In this document: piece after piece, positions 15,495-24,874 of the stretch
How positions within the stretch are numbered: position 1 is the stretch's first letter
Layout of the letters: every line of letters starts with the position of its first letter
DNA from: Rhizosphaericola mali
Lineage (GTDB): Bacteria > Bacteroidota > Bacteroidia > Chitinophagales > Chitinophagaceae
Assembly (NCBI RefSeq): GCF_004337365.2
Contig: NZ_CP044016.1
Span: 3,596,001-3,660,000 of the forward strand
Reading direction: 5' to 3'
DNA: 64,000 nt
Program-made: the position numbers and the translations under genes
Notes under the pieces: generated by a model
Seen by the model: the letters and a program-made list of their open reading frames with translations, nothing else
What the model was told of the DNA's origin: nothing
Database searches by the model: none

Positions 15495-16010
15495 CTATTT
15501 ATGAAAACCATTTTTTAATTGTGATAGCATATCTCCAAATATCGGAATTATTTTTTCAAATAAATGCACCGATGTCGGACCCAAGTCACAAACTGCTGCA
15601 AATGTATAAGAATGTATTTTTACATTATCAGAAATTAAATGTAAGCCATTCGCATAAAACAAAAGCATACTGAATATTGCTATGTACCCTAATCCGTATA
15701 ACAAAATTCCCCCGATTCGGTTCAACCAACCTAACATTATTGCCCTCATTACTTTAGAAATTGTGTTAGCAATCAGTCTAACCATAAATATTGTCACTAT
15801 AATCAATAGTAAAAATACAATGAAAGGTAACCAAACGGCGGTCTCACCTTTTGATTGAAAATAGGCTGAAACACTTGCAGAAAATCTCAATGCGATCAAT
15901 AATCCAAGATATAATGCAAAAAAGGAACAAATGGCAACCACTAGTCCCTTTTTCCACCCCTTATATATAGCCATGACTATTAAAAGAAGGGTGATAATGT
16001 CTATAATCAT
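15495..16010 (-). CDS. CvpA family membrane protein
   Basis: 171 residues with about four transmembrane helices. The N-terminus MIIDIITLLLIVMAIYKGWKK, with the short basic loop and following helix AICSFFALYLGLLIALRFS, is typical of CvpA (colicin V production accessory) proteins, whose molecular role in most bacteria is still unclear and is often tied to envelope homeostasis. It begins 4 bases after yqeY, so the two are very likely in one operon with gldC. Confidence 0.85.
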   Translation of the reverse strand: MIIDIITLLLIVMAIYKGWKKGLVVAICSFFALYLGLLIALRFSASVSAYFQSKGETAVWLPFIVFLLLIIVTIFMVRLIANTISKVMRAIMLGWLNRIGGILLYGLGYIAIFSMLLFYANGLHLISDNVKIHSYTFAAVCDLGPTSVHLFEKIIPIFGDMLSQLKNGFHK

Positions 16011-16014
16011 AGCA

Positions 16015-16467
16015 TTATTTAGCTAAAAGACTTTTAACTGTTGTGGAGATTGCACGACCGTCTGCTTTCCCCGCCAAAGATTTAGAAGCTACGCCCATCA
16101 CTTTGCCCATGTCTGCTGGAGAGGTTGCTCCGACTTGTGCGATGATGGCAGAGATCTCAGCATCTAATTCCTCTTGTGATAATTGTTTAGGTAAAAACTT
16201 TTCGATTACTGCGATTTCTTCTTTTTCTTTCGCTGCTAATTCTGGACGGTTTTGTGTTTCGTACAATTCCGCAGAATCTCTTCTTTCTTTTGCCATTTTA
16301 GCCAAAAGTTTGATTTCTGCTTCTGGTGTTATTTCACCATTTGCACCTGGTTCTACTTTTGCTTTAATGATTTCTGCTTTGATAGCACGCAATGCTCTTA
16401 AAGTTGCTTCATCCTTAGATTTCATGGCTTCTTTTAATTCTACCATGATATTTTGTTCCAAACTCAT
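16015..16467 (-). CDS. GatB/YqeY domain protein
   Basis: 150 residues, the normal size for stand-alone YqeY proteins, which share the tRNA-binding tail domain of the GatB amidotransferase subunit. Visible blocks are LRALRAIKAEIIKAKVEPG, AKMAKERRDSAELYETQNRP, EIAVIEKFLPKQLSQEELDA and the closing MGKVMGVASKSLAGKADGRA. The function of the stand-alone form is uncertain. It is 24 bases after gldC and 4 before cvpA. Confidence 0.93.
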   Translation of the reverse strand: MSLEQNIMVELKEAMKSKDEATLRALRAIKAEIIKAKVEPGANGEITPEAEIKLLAKMAKERRDSAELYETQNRPELAAKEKEEIAVIEKFLPKQLSQEELDAEISAIIAQVGATSPADMGKVMGVASKSLAGKADGRAISTTVKSLLAK

Positions 16468-16491
16468 TATGATAATGTTTTAAAAAATTAA

Positions 16492-16842
16492 TTAATCTGC
16501 TTTGTTTTCGGCAATTTGTTTTGCTCTAAATTTTTCATTGAAAGTTTTGGAAAATGCTTTCAAATCTTCTGCGAGATCACCGTAGTTAGTAGCTCTTTTC
16601 AATGTATCTGACATACTTGATAAGGTTTGATAAAAGAAGTCGCCCATCTCATCTACCATCATATCTTTGGTCCAAAGATCCATACGCAAAGCACTCTTGT
16701 CCGCGCTATCCCAAAAAGCAACCATCATTGCTTTGGCAGCTTGCGCATCATCTGCGGAACTATCACTCGCTTTCCAACTGATATGATCAGGCACTTTATT
16801 ATCATCCAAAACTACATCTATACTTATCGTCGACTTATGCAT
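16492..16842 (-). CDS. gldC: Gliding motility protein GldC
   Basis: 116 residues from the ATG at 16842 (MHKSTISIDVVLDDNKVPD). It matches GldC, a small soluble protein linked to gliding motility in Bacteroidota: ISWKASDSSADDAQAAKAMM, then ALRMDLWTKDMMVDEMGDFF and YQTLSSMSDTLKRATN. The reading frame stays open 49 codons further upstream, but the predicted -7 box TACCTTTG at 16863-16870 falls inside that extension, and the extension resembles no known protein, so the short form is chosen. First gene of gldC-yqeY-cvpA. Confidence 0.9.
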   Translation of the reverse strand: MHKSTISIDVVLDDNKVPDHISWKASDSSADDAQAAKAMMVAFWDSADKSALRMDLWTKDMMVDEMGDFFYQTLSSMSDTLKRATNYGDLAEDLKAFSKTFNEKFRAKQIAENKAD

Positions 16843-16862
16843 ATTTTTTAAATTTTGCCCAG

Positions 16863-16870
16863 CAAAGGTA
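16863..16870 (-). promoter_or_regulatory. -7 promoter box of gldC operon (TACCTTTG)
   Basis: A perfect TAnnTTTG box 20 bases upstream of the chosen gldC start; it decides against the longer frame. Confidence 0.6.
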
Positions 16871-16997
16871 ATCATTGCCATCAAATAATGGGCTAATTCG
16901 CCTGATGTGCAATATTGTCCGATAATTATTTGCGTAGAAATACAAAAAAATTGTAGTTTCATGGCGATTAATCGTTGTAAGAAAAACATTTTAAATA

Positions 16998-17510
16998 ATG
17001 GGCAGACCTCAACCTGGAACCTTTATTCCTTTTCAAAGTGCATATATAGACAAGACTCGCGGTGAAAATATTGCAGAGCTTATCCAAAATCATAGTGATG
17101 AGTTGATCCAATTTTATATTTCTATTCCAGAAGAAAAAGCGGATTACGCTTATGCTCCTGACAAATGGACAGTGAAAGAAGTTTTGCAACACGTGATTGA
17201 TAACGATCGTATTTTTTCATACCGAATGTTAGCATTTTCTCGTGGAGATCAAAATGTATTGCCAGGCTACGAACAAGATGATTATATCCGTAATGCCCAA
17301 ATTGAGAACAAATCATTTTTACATTTAAAGGAAGAATTTCTTTTTAATAGAAAATCAGTAGAATTATTAATTCAATCTTTTTCTGATGAACAATTAGCGA
17401 TTATAGGTAAAATAGCAGATTATCAAATAACGATAAATACAGGTTGTTATATTTTATTTGGTCATGCGCTGCATCACATGGTGATTTTAAAAGAAAGATA
17501 TGGTGTTTGA
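16998..17510 (+). CDS. DinB family putative metal-dependent hydrolase/transferase
   Basis: 170 residues, four-helix-bundle DinB_2/YfiT type. The three metal-ligand histidines appear to be present: one in WTVKEVLQHVIDNDRIF (residue about 66) and two in the C-terminal GHALHHMVILKERYG. Some relatives are thiol transferases (bacillithiol or mycothiol dependent), others are uncharacterised. It starts with MGRPQPGTFIPFQSAYID, common in Bacteroidota members. It is divergent from gldC and about 280 bases before the TonB receptor. I saw no promoter or hairpin in the following 17511-17789 gap that I would defend. Confidence 0.85.
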   Translation: MGRPQPGTFIPFQSAYIDKTRGENIAELIQNHSDELIQFYISIPEEKADYAYAPDKWTVKEVLQHVIDNDRIFSYRMLAFSRGDQNVLPGYEQDDYIRNAQIENKSFLHLKEEFLFNRKSVELLIQSFSDEQLAIIGKIADYQITINTGCYILFGHALHHMVILKERYGV

Positions 17511-17789
17511 TCGTTATTTGAATAAATTATTACTATTAGAAAACTAACAATTCAGCGTTGATATTAAAGGTCGAAATGACAGACATTTATGTAAAAAATA
17601 ATTTTGCAAAAAGGTGACGTCATAAATGACTAAATAAAGAGTACAAAAAGTTCCAATAAAAAATTATTTCCGTTTTTAAACTATTCGATATAAAAGCTAT
17701 CATACATCTCTATAAATGAAATATTGTTGCATTTTTATATTTCGATTTATATAATCCATCAATAGTCTAATCTTAATCGGCAAAAAATT

Positions 17790-20336
17790 ATGAAATTGAA
17801 ATTACTTTTTAGTGCGTGTTTGCTGCTTATAAGTGTTTCGAGTTTTTCAAAAAACTATTTTAAATCGCCACATTTTAAATATGAAGATTTAAATAATGCT
17901 TTTACAGGTATCGTTACCGATGAACAAACGAGCAAGCCATTACCTGGAGCGACAGTTTCGATTCCAGATCTGCACCTCACCGTAGAGACGGATGAGAATG
18001 GAAAATATGCAATTAAGAATATACCGAATGGAACCTATTTACTTCAGATAAGTTATGAAGGCTATGGAACTTTTATACAAAAAATCGACTTTTCAACTAC
18101 TACTTCATTGAATGTTAAACTTAAAATTTCCATAATTGAGTCCAATAATATTGTCGTAACAGGAGTATCAAAAGCGACAGAAATTAAACGAGATCCCGTA
18201 CCAATGGTAGTTGTAAACAAATCCTATATTAATCAACGTGCAGGTGCTGGTAATGTGATTGATGAGATTTCTAATATTCCAGGAGTAAGTGCAGTGACCA
18301 CTGGTCCGAATATATCCAAACCATTTATACATGGTCTCGGATACAATAGAGTTATTACTGCAGAGGATGGTATAAGGCAAGAAGGCCAACAATGGGGGGA
18401 TGAGCATGGAATCGAAGTGGATCAAAATTCAATAGATCGTATCGAAATAATTAAAGGTCCAGCTAGTTTAAGTTTTGGTTCGGATGCAATTGCCGGTGTT
18501 GTCAATCTTATAACACCGCAACCCGTTCCAAATGGCAAAATATTAGGTTCCGTTATGGGAACGTATGGAACAAATAATGGCTTAGTTAATACCTCATTTC
18601 GTTTACAAGGCAATCATAATGGATTTGTCTGGGGAACCATAATCTCTGATAAAGAAGCAAAGAATTACCAAAATCAGCATGATGGGAGAGTCTACGCCAC
18701 TAATTTCAAAGAAAAAGATGCAAGAGTCATGGTCGGTTTGAATAAATCTTGGGGTTACTCTTATTTAAATGCTTCTTTATTTGATGATGAGCAGGCGATT
18801 CCTGATGGAAGCCGCGACTCTGCCACACGCAAATTTACCTATCAGAATACGGAGGCAGATCTGTCTCGCCCCATCGTACCGGAATCTATGTTAAACACAT
18901 ACAAATTACCCACCTTACACCAACGTGTGCAATTGTATCGGATATACGACAATAGTAATATACGATTAGGAAAAGGTAATCTCTTGATGAATTTTGGATA
19001 TCAATATAGTCATCGTCGAGAATATACGCATCCAGAATACGCAGAAATTCCAGGTTTAAATTTGGAATTAACAACACTAACTTATGATGTAAAATACAAT
19101 ATTTTTCTTGGCAAAGAATATGATCTCACATTTGGGGTAAATGGCATGTATCAAAACAATTCGCTAGGTTATAGTACTGATTTTCCAATACCTGCGTATC
19201 ATCAATTTGATATCGGATCATTTGCTGTTTTGAAAAAGAGTTTTGGTAAATTAGATCTTTCTGGTGGCTTAAGATATGATCATCGTGCTTTCGATGGAAA
19301 AGCAGCGTATGTAAATAATGACGCATTGCCTTTCCCATCCTTGTATTATGGAGCTAACCCGACAAGTACTACAGACGTCGTACAGCAATTTGCCGCTTTG
19401 AATAAATCATTCCAGGGAATGACAGGTTCTTTCGGAGCGACATATAATTTTACCAATGCATTTCTTTTAAAGGCAAATATCGCTCGTGGATTTAGAGCAC
19501 CTAGTATAGCCGAACTTTCTGCGAATGGCGCAGATCCTGGTTCGCAAATATATCATGTAGGAAATAGCAATTTTAAACCAGAATTTAATTTGCAAGAAGA
19601 TTTGGGGTTTTATCTTACACTTCCCAATGTTTCCGCAAGTGTTGATTTGTATAACAATAATATTAGCAATTATATTTTCCAAGAACAAGTATTGGATGCT
19701 AATGGAAATCCAGAACGAGTTAATGAAGATGGAACGGCAGATGCCAATGGTGAGTACAGCAAATTTACCTACGTACAGACAAAAGCGCGCATTTACGGTG
19801 GGGATTTTGATGTAGATATTCATCCTATCTCATGGTTGCATTTTGAGAATAGCCTTACCTTAACTTATGGAACCAATCACGGCAATAACGGTGCGGTGGC
19901 AGATAGTTTGAAATATCTTCCCTATATCCCACCCATGCATACGCATAGTGAATTGCACGCCACATTCACCAGAGGATTTGGCAACTTTAAAAATGCTTAT
20001 GCGTTTGTTGGATTTGATCATTATAATCAACAAAATAGGTTTTTTGCAGCTTATCAAACGGAAACATACACTGCTGGATATAATTTGCTAAGTGCGGGTG
20101 TAGGCTGTAATGTGGTAAACAAAAAGGGAAATAAAATTTTAGAATTATTTATCGAAGGAAATAATCTTGCCAATGTGAATTATCAATCCAACATGAGTAG
20201 ATTGAAATATTTTGATAATCCAACGGTTCCTGCAGGAGTACAACCAGGTATTTTCAATATGGGAAGAAATGTCAGTATAAAAGTCATCGTTCCTTTTGAT
20301 ATTTCACCAAAACAAAAAGAAAATAAACCATCATAG
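17790..20336 (+). CDS. TonB-dependent outer membrane receptor
   Basis: 848 residues. Signal peptide MKLKLLFSACLLLISVSSFS; a carboxypeptidase-D regulatory-like domain at about residues 38-112 (GIVTDEQTSKPLPGATVSI); a plug at about 115-240 with VNKSYINQRAGAGNVIDEIS and DRIEIIKGPASLSFGSDAIA; then a 22-strand barrel ending in NMGRNVSIKVIVPF. The plug contains RQEGQQWGDEHGIEVDQNSI, a motif seen in receptors for metals or metal complexes. It has no SusD partner, so it is more likely a metal, siderophore or cofactor importer than a glycan one; the substrate is inference only. Confidence 0.93.
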   Translation: MKLKLLFSACLLLISVSSFSKNYFKSPHFKYEDLNNAFTGIVTDEQTSKPLPGATVSIPDLHLTVETDENGKYAIKNIPNGTYLLQISYEGYGTFIQKIDFSTTTSLNVKLKISIIESNNIVVTGVSKATEIKRDPVPMVVVNKSYINQRAGAGNVIDEISNIPGVSAVTTGPNISKPFIHGLGYNRVITAEDGIRQEGQQWGDEHGIEVDQNSIDRIEIIKGPASLSFGSDAIAGVVNLITPQPVPNGKILGSVMGTYGTNNGLVNTSFRLQGNHNGFVWGTIISDKEAKNYQNQHDGRVYATNFKEKDARVMVGLNKSWGYSYLNASLFDDEQAIPDGSRDSATRKFTYQNTEADLSRPIVPESMLNTYKLPTLHQRVQLYRIYDNSNIRLGKGNLLMNFGYQYSHRREYTHPEYAEIPGLNLELTTLTYDVKYNIFLGKEYDLTFGVNGMYQNNSLGYSTDFPIPAYHQFDIGSFAVLKKSFGKLDLSGGLRYDHRAFDGKAAYVNNDALPFPSLYYGANPTSTTDVVQQFAALNKSFQGMTGSFGATYNFTNAFLLKANIARGFRAPSIAELSANGADPGSQIYHVGNSNFKPEFNLQEDLGFYLTLPNVSASVDLYNNNISNYIFQEQVLDANGNPERVNEDGTADANGEYSKFTYVQTKARIYGGDFDVDIHPISWLHFENSLTLTYGTNHGNNGAVADSLKYLPYIPPMHTHSELHATFTRGFGNFKNAYAFVGFDHYNQQNRFFAAYQTETYTAGYNLLSAGVGCNVVNKKGNKILELFIEGNNLANVNYQSNMSRLKYFDNPTVPAGVQPGIFNMGRNVSIKVIVPFDISPKQKENKPS

Positions 20337-20434
20337 ATACAATTTTTAAGTAGTCTACTGTAATATTAAATATCATTTCCTAACACGTTTCAACATTTTA
20401 ATTCCCCAAATCCTTGCTATCTTGCATACAACTT

Positions 20435-23284
20435 ATGGCAAAGAAGCAATCGAATACAATAGCAGAGCAAATAGAGATCATCGGAGCGAGAGAGCACAAT
20501 CTGAAAGATATTACCTTGTCTATACCCAAAAATAAATTGGTCGTGTTTACTGGGGTAAGTGGGAGTGGAAAATCTTCTTTGGCTTTTGATACGATTTACA
20601 ATGAGGGACAGCGTCGCTATATGGAAAGTTTTAGTGCGTATGCGCGACAATTTATGGGTGACATGGAACGACCTGATGTGGACAAAATTGATGGTTTGAG
20701 TCCGGTTATTTCCATAGAACAAAAAACAACGAATAAAAATCCGCGCTCTACGGTTGGTACTATAACAGAAATCTATGATTTTCTGCGTTTATTATTTGCC
20801 CGAATTGGCGAAGCGTATAGTTACAATACAGGAAAAAAAATGGTCAAATTCAGCGAAGAGGAGATCCTCAACAATGTATTTGAAAAATATCCCAATGAAA
20901 AAATCAACATATTAGCGCCGATCGTTCGTGGTAGAAAAGGGCATTACCGCGAACTATTTGAAGATATCCGAAAAAAAGGATTTGTAAAAGTGCGTGTGGA
21001 TGGCGAGATCAAAGATATTACACCCAAAATGCAATTGGATCGCTACAAAATCCATGATATTGAAGTGGTAATTGATCGCTTGCAGGTAAAAGAAGACATG
21101 CGCGTACGTATTAGTCAAAGTATACAACAAGCGTTGAAAATGGGCAATGATCTTGTCTTTTTCCTTTTGCAGGATTCCAATAAATTGGTGCAATACTCCA
21201 AACAATTGGTGTGTGAAGATACGGGAATCAGTTACGAAGAACCTTCTCCTAATTCATTTTCTTTCAATTCCCCTTATGGTGCGTGTCCGCATTGTAAAGG
21301 TTTGGGTTCCATATTTTCCATCAGTATGGATTTGGTTTTACCGGATAAATCTGTTTCGATTCAAGATGGAGGATTGGCTCCCTTGGGTGCGGAAAGGGAC
21401 GCAGGTATATTCCAACAAGTAAAACAAATCGCAAAACGTAATAAAATTTCATTGACTGCGCCAATCGGTGAAATTCCAGAGGAAAAATTAAATATTTTAC
21501 TTTACGGAAGTGAGAAGGTTATTACGGATTTGGATGTCGATATGGACGATGCGAGCACAGGTAATCTGTATGCGGCGCAATTTGAGGGTATTGTGCCTAT
21601 GTTAAAGCGTTGGTTTTCCAATAAAGAAGCATCGCCCCATGTGCAAGAGTGGGTGGAAAAATACATGGAACTAAAAACTTGCCCGACTTGTAATGGAGAT
21701 CGTCTGAAAAAAGAAAGTCTTTGGTTTAAAATTGATGAGAAGAATATAGCCGAATTGGGCAATCTGGATTTGGTTAAATTGGAAAAATGGTTTGATCATA
21801 TTGAACTAAGACTTTCCAATAAACAAAATGTCATCGCAAAAGATATTCTAAAAGAAATACGTGATCGATTGGGATTTTTGTTAAATGTGGGATTGACTTA
21901 TTTGACGTTAAATCGTCCGACGCGCAGTCTGAGTGGTGGAGAAAGTCAACGTATTCGTTTAGCTACGCAAATAGGTTCGCAACTACAAGGCATTACGTAT
22001 ATTTTGGATGAACCGAGTATTGGCTTGCATCAGCGAGATAATATGCGATTGATCAGTGCCTTGGAAAATTTAAGGGATATTGGTAATTCGATTTTAGTTG
22101 TCGAGCATGATAAAGATATTATGTTGGCGTCCGATTATATCGTTGATATTGGACCTGGAGCGGGCAGATTGGGTGGACAAGTAATGGCTGCTGGCAGTCC
22201 AAAACAGATATTAGCTTCGAGTTCGGAAACTGCATCTTTTTTGAGTGGAAAAAAGACCATTGCCGTTCCAAAAGAAAGAAGAAAAGGTAATGGAAATTTT
22301 ATCACTATAAAAGGAGCGTCTGGCAATAATTTGAGAAATGTCGATGCTAGTTTTCCTCTAGGTGAATTAATTGTCGTTTCCGGGGTTTCAGGTAGTGGAA
22401 AATCTACTTTAATTAATGAAACTTTATATCCCATTTTATCCCAATATTGCTATAAATCTAAAACCAAACCGATGGAATATACATCTGTCGAAGGTTTGGA
22501 AAATATTGACAAAGTTATTGCCATAGATCAATCTCCGATTGGGCGCACACCACGCAGTAATCCTGCTACTTATTGTGGCTTTTTTACTGATATTCGGCAA
22601 TTGTTTTCGGCTATTCCAGAGGCGAAAATTAGAGGATACAATGCTGGCAGATTTTCCTTTAATGTCAAAGGAGGTCGCTGTGATATGTGCGAAGGTGCAG
22701 GATTGCGAGTTATCGAAATGAATTTCCTTCCAGACGTGCACGTTCCTTGTGAAAAATGTAATGGAAAAAGGTATAATCGTGAGACTTTAGAAATTCGTTA
22801 TAAGGGAAAATCTATCAGCGATGTTTTGGATATGAGTGTTGATGAAGCGATTGAATTTTTCGAACCTATTCCTTCTCTTTATCGAAAGATTAAAGTGTTA
22901 CAAGATGTTGGTTTGGGTTATATAACGTTGGGACAATCCGCAGTGACATTAAGCGGTGGCGAAGCGCAACGAGTAAAATTATCAACAGAATTAGCCAAAA
23001 GAGATACCGGAAAAACTTTCTATATTTTAGACGAGCCGACTACAGGTTTGCATTTTAAGGATATCCAACTATTGTTAAATGTAGTGAACATATTGGTTGA
23101 TCGCGGCAATACCGTTTTGATTATTGAGCATAATATGGATGTCATAAAAATGGCAGATACCGTGATAGATCTTGGTCCTGAAGGTGGCTCTGGTGGTGGC
23201 AAAATATTGTTTACCGGCACACCTGAAAAAATGGTCAAATCCCAGAAAAGTCCGACTGCAGAATTTTTGAAATTGGAACTATAA
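20435..23284 (+). CDS. uvrA: Excinuclease ABC subunit A
   Basis: DNA damage recognition subunit of nucleotide excision repair. 949 residues. Two ABC ATPase modules: Walker A GVSGSGKSSLAFDTIYNEGQ and GVSGSGKSTLINETL, signature SLSGGESQRIRLA and TLSGGEAQRVKLS, Walker B ITYILDEPSIGLH and FYILDEPTTGLH. Zinc modules CPHCKGLGS with CPTCNGDRL, and CDMCEGAGL with CEKCNGKRYN, all with paired cysteines. The ATG at 20435 (MAKKQSN) is preferred to a TTG seven codons upstream, because a -7-like TATCTTGC at 20418-20425 lies between them. Confidence 0.98.
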   Translation: MAKKQSNTIAEQIEIIGAREHNLKDITLSIPKNKLVVFTGVSGSGKSSLAFDTIYNEGQRRYMESFSAYARQFMGDMERPDVDKIDGLSPVISIEQKTTNKNPRSTVGTITEIYDFLRLLFARIGEAYSYNTGKKMVKFSEEEILNNVFEKYPNEKINILAPIVRGRKGHYRELFEDIRKKGFVKVRVDGEIKDITPKMQLDRYKIHDIEVVIDRLQVKEDMRVRISQSIQQALKMGNDLVFFLLQDSNKLVQYSKQLVCEDTGISYEEPSPNSFSFNSPYGACPHCKGLGSIFSISMDLVLPDKSVSIQDGGLAPLGAERDAGIFQQVKQIAKRNKISLTAPIGEIPEEKLNILLYGSEKVITDLDVDMDDASTGNLYAAQFEGIVPMLKRWFSNKEASPHVQEWVEKYMELKTCPTCNGDRLKKESLWFKIDEKNIAELGNLDLVKLEKWFDHIELRLSNKQNVIAKDILKEIRDRLGFLLNVGLTYLTLNRPTRSLSGGESQRIRLATQIGSQLQGITYILDEPSIGLHQRDNMRLISALENLRDIGNSILVVEHDKDIMLASDYIVDIGPGAGRLGGQVMAAGSPKQILASSSETASFLSGKKTIAVPKERRKGNGNFITIKGASGNNLRNVDASFPLGELIVVSGVSGSGKSTLINETLYPILSQYCYKSKTKPMEYTSVEGLENIDKVIAIDQSPIGRTPRSNPATYCGFFTDIRQLFSAIPEAKIRGYNAGRFSFNVKGGRCDMCEGAGLRVIEMNFLPDVHVPCEKCNGKRYNRETLEIRYKGKSISDVLDMSVDEAIEFFEPIPSLYRKIKVLQDVGLGYITLGQSAVTLSGGEAQRVKLSTELAKRDTGKTFYILDEPTTGLHFKDIQLLLNVVNILVDRGNTVLIIEHNMDVIKMADTVIDLGPEGGSGGGKILFTGTPEKMVKSQKSPTAEFLKLEL

Positions 23285-23302
23285 AAGAATAATCAAAATA
23301 TG

Positions 23303-23340
23303 ACAAAAGCCATTTTGCAATTGCAAAGTGGCTTTTGTTT
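23303..23340. terminator. Bidirectional terminator between uvrA and the TPM protein gene
   Basis: ACAAAAGCCATTTTGCAA/TTGCAAAGTGGCTTTTGT nearly perfect 18-bp inverted repeat between convergent genes; its right end touches the TPM gene stop. Confidence 0.75.
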
Positions 23341-24811
23341 ACCAAGAGCCGCCCGCTCCACCTCCGCCACTACTTCCTCCGCCCCAGCTACCGCTAGAGG
23401 AACTTGAACTACTACTTGAAGAGGAACTGCTATTTGTGCTCGAACTTTCTACTAGCATAGGTAATATCACCAAGCCAAGTGATAATCTATATTGGCAATT
23501 ACTACATTCTCTATAATATTCCCCTTCTCCTTTTTTACTATAGGTTGCTTTTTTAATTGTTTTTAGCGATTTCTTAATCTCATAGGTTCTGACTTGACAT
23601 TTCGGGCAAGTCTCGTATTTATTGTAATTAGGTCCTTGCCAATCTATATTTGTAACCTTTTTAGTTTCTTTATTTATCCAAAATTCTGGTTCAATAATTC
23701 CTAGTTTGATTTCTTTTTTCTTTCCATCAGTTAATAAGTATTTGAATTGACGGGCATCTGCAAATTTATGCAAGCGTTCCCAGTTTTGTCCTTCTGGACC
23801 GCTCAATATTCTATTTCTATTATTACGAATTACTCTATTAATTTTTCGGAATGTGATCCAACTAAAAGGAGATAGTAGAAGTGCTAGCCATTGTTTCTTT
23901 TTGAATTCTGATAAATAAGCATTTATATCAGAAATATCTAAATTCTTTGATTTAATAGTTCGGAAAATGGAAGCGTTTTGTAGTGCTATTCCAATCGTGC
24001 CTACAATTAAGGCATATATCCATAGATAATTCCAACTATACACTTTGATGTGAAAAAATCCAAACATGAAAATTCCGATAAAGAACAAAAAACATAAAAT
24101 TCCAAATCCAATCCACAAATTACCCGTCCGATATTTCTGTCTAGTTTTTTTCTTTTTTCCAATCCTTATTTCATATAGTTGCAGAGATTTATCGAGGAAA
24201 TAATAAAATATTAGAATACCTAATGCGATTGCACTATTTGAGATAATTTTGTACCAAGTAGAATTTTTACGGGCGTATAAGTTTCTCAATTCTTTTTGAC
24301 CATTGGGGCTAAGTAAAATTTTTTGGATATCAGTCATTGCATTTTCAATACCCAAACCATAATTTCCATTTTTAAAATCAGGAACTAAATCCAGCTCTCC
24401 AATTTGCTTAAGCGTCACATCTGGTAATAAGCCTTCCAAGCCATAACCTGTGATAAATCTGTATTTTCTGCGATTCTTAACAACTAATAGTAATAGTCCA
24501 TTATTGGTTTCTTTTTTACCTATACCCCAGTGTTGAAATAGATTGTATGCAAACTGAAAATCATCCTCATCTCCATCGTAGTTATCGATGGCGACTATGG
24601 CAATTTCGGCTTTGGAACTGGATTCTATTTTTTGAGCGATTGCATTAATATTGCTCACTTCGGCGGACGTAAGGACTCCGTCGGGATTACTTATAAATTG
24701 ATCTTGACCATATTTTTTGGGGTCGGGAACGGTTTCAATCGTGTATTGACCAAATGAAATATAGGTTAAGATGGAGAAAATTGGGATTAGAAAAATTCTA
24801 GGAATACGCAC
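23339..24811 (-). CDS. TPM domain membrane protein with Ser/Gly-rich tail
   Basis: 490 residues. Signal peptide (MRIPRIFLIPIFSILTYISF). A TPM (TLP18.3/Psb32/MOLO-1) domain at about residues 40-165, with ISNPDGVLTSAEVSNINAIA, IAIVAIDNYDGDEDDFQFA and LLLVVKNRRKYRFITGYGLE. Membrane segments follow at about 190-210, 230-250 and 258-280. Residues about 415-455 form a zinc-ribbon-like module with CPKC and CSNC pairs. The C-terminus is a run of serines and then glycines (GGGSSGGGGAGGSW). TPM proteins of this YgcG type sit in membranes; some have phosphatase activity or act in assembly. The specific role is unknown. Confidence 0.85.
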   Translation of the reverse strand: MRIPRIFLIPIFSILTYISFGQYTIETVPDPKKYGQDQFISNPDGVLTSAEVSNINAIAQKIESSSKAEIAIVAIDNYDGDEDDFQFAYNLFQHWGIGKKETNNGLLLLVVKNRRKYRFITGYGLEGLLPDVTLKQIGELDLVPDFKNGNYGLGIENAMTDIQKILLSPNGQKELRNLYARKNSTWYKIISNSAIALGILIFYYFLDKSLQLYEIRIGKKKKTRQKYRTGNLWIGFGILCFLFFIGIFMFGFFHIKVYSWNYLWIYALIVGTIGIALQNASIFRTIKSKNLDISDINAYLSEFKKKQWLALLLSPFSWITFRKINRVIRNNRNRILSGPEGQNWERLHKFADARQFKYLLTDGKKKEIKLGIIEPEFWINKETKKVTNIDWQGPNYNKYETCPKCQVRTYEIKKSLKTIKKATYSKKGEGEYYRECSNCQYRLSLGLVILPMLVESSSTNSSSSSSSSSSSSSGSWGGGSSGGGGAGGSW

Positions 24812-24874
24812 AAGCTAAAATTGAATTTTGGTTAACTATGCCACGAATTTAAAAGAATTCTCTTTTTAAAAGTG

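Noticed and set aside
16843-16989. 49-codon N-terminal extension of gldC
   Set aside because: A TACCTTTG promoter box lies inside it and GldC homologues begin at the internal Met.
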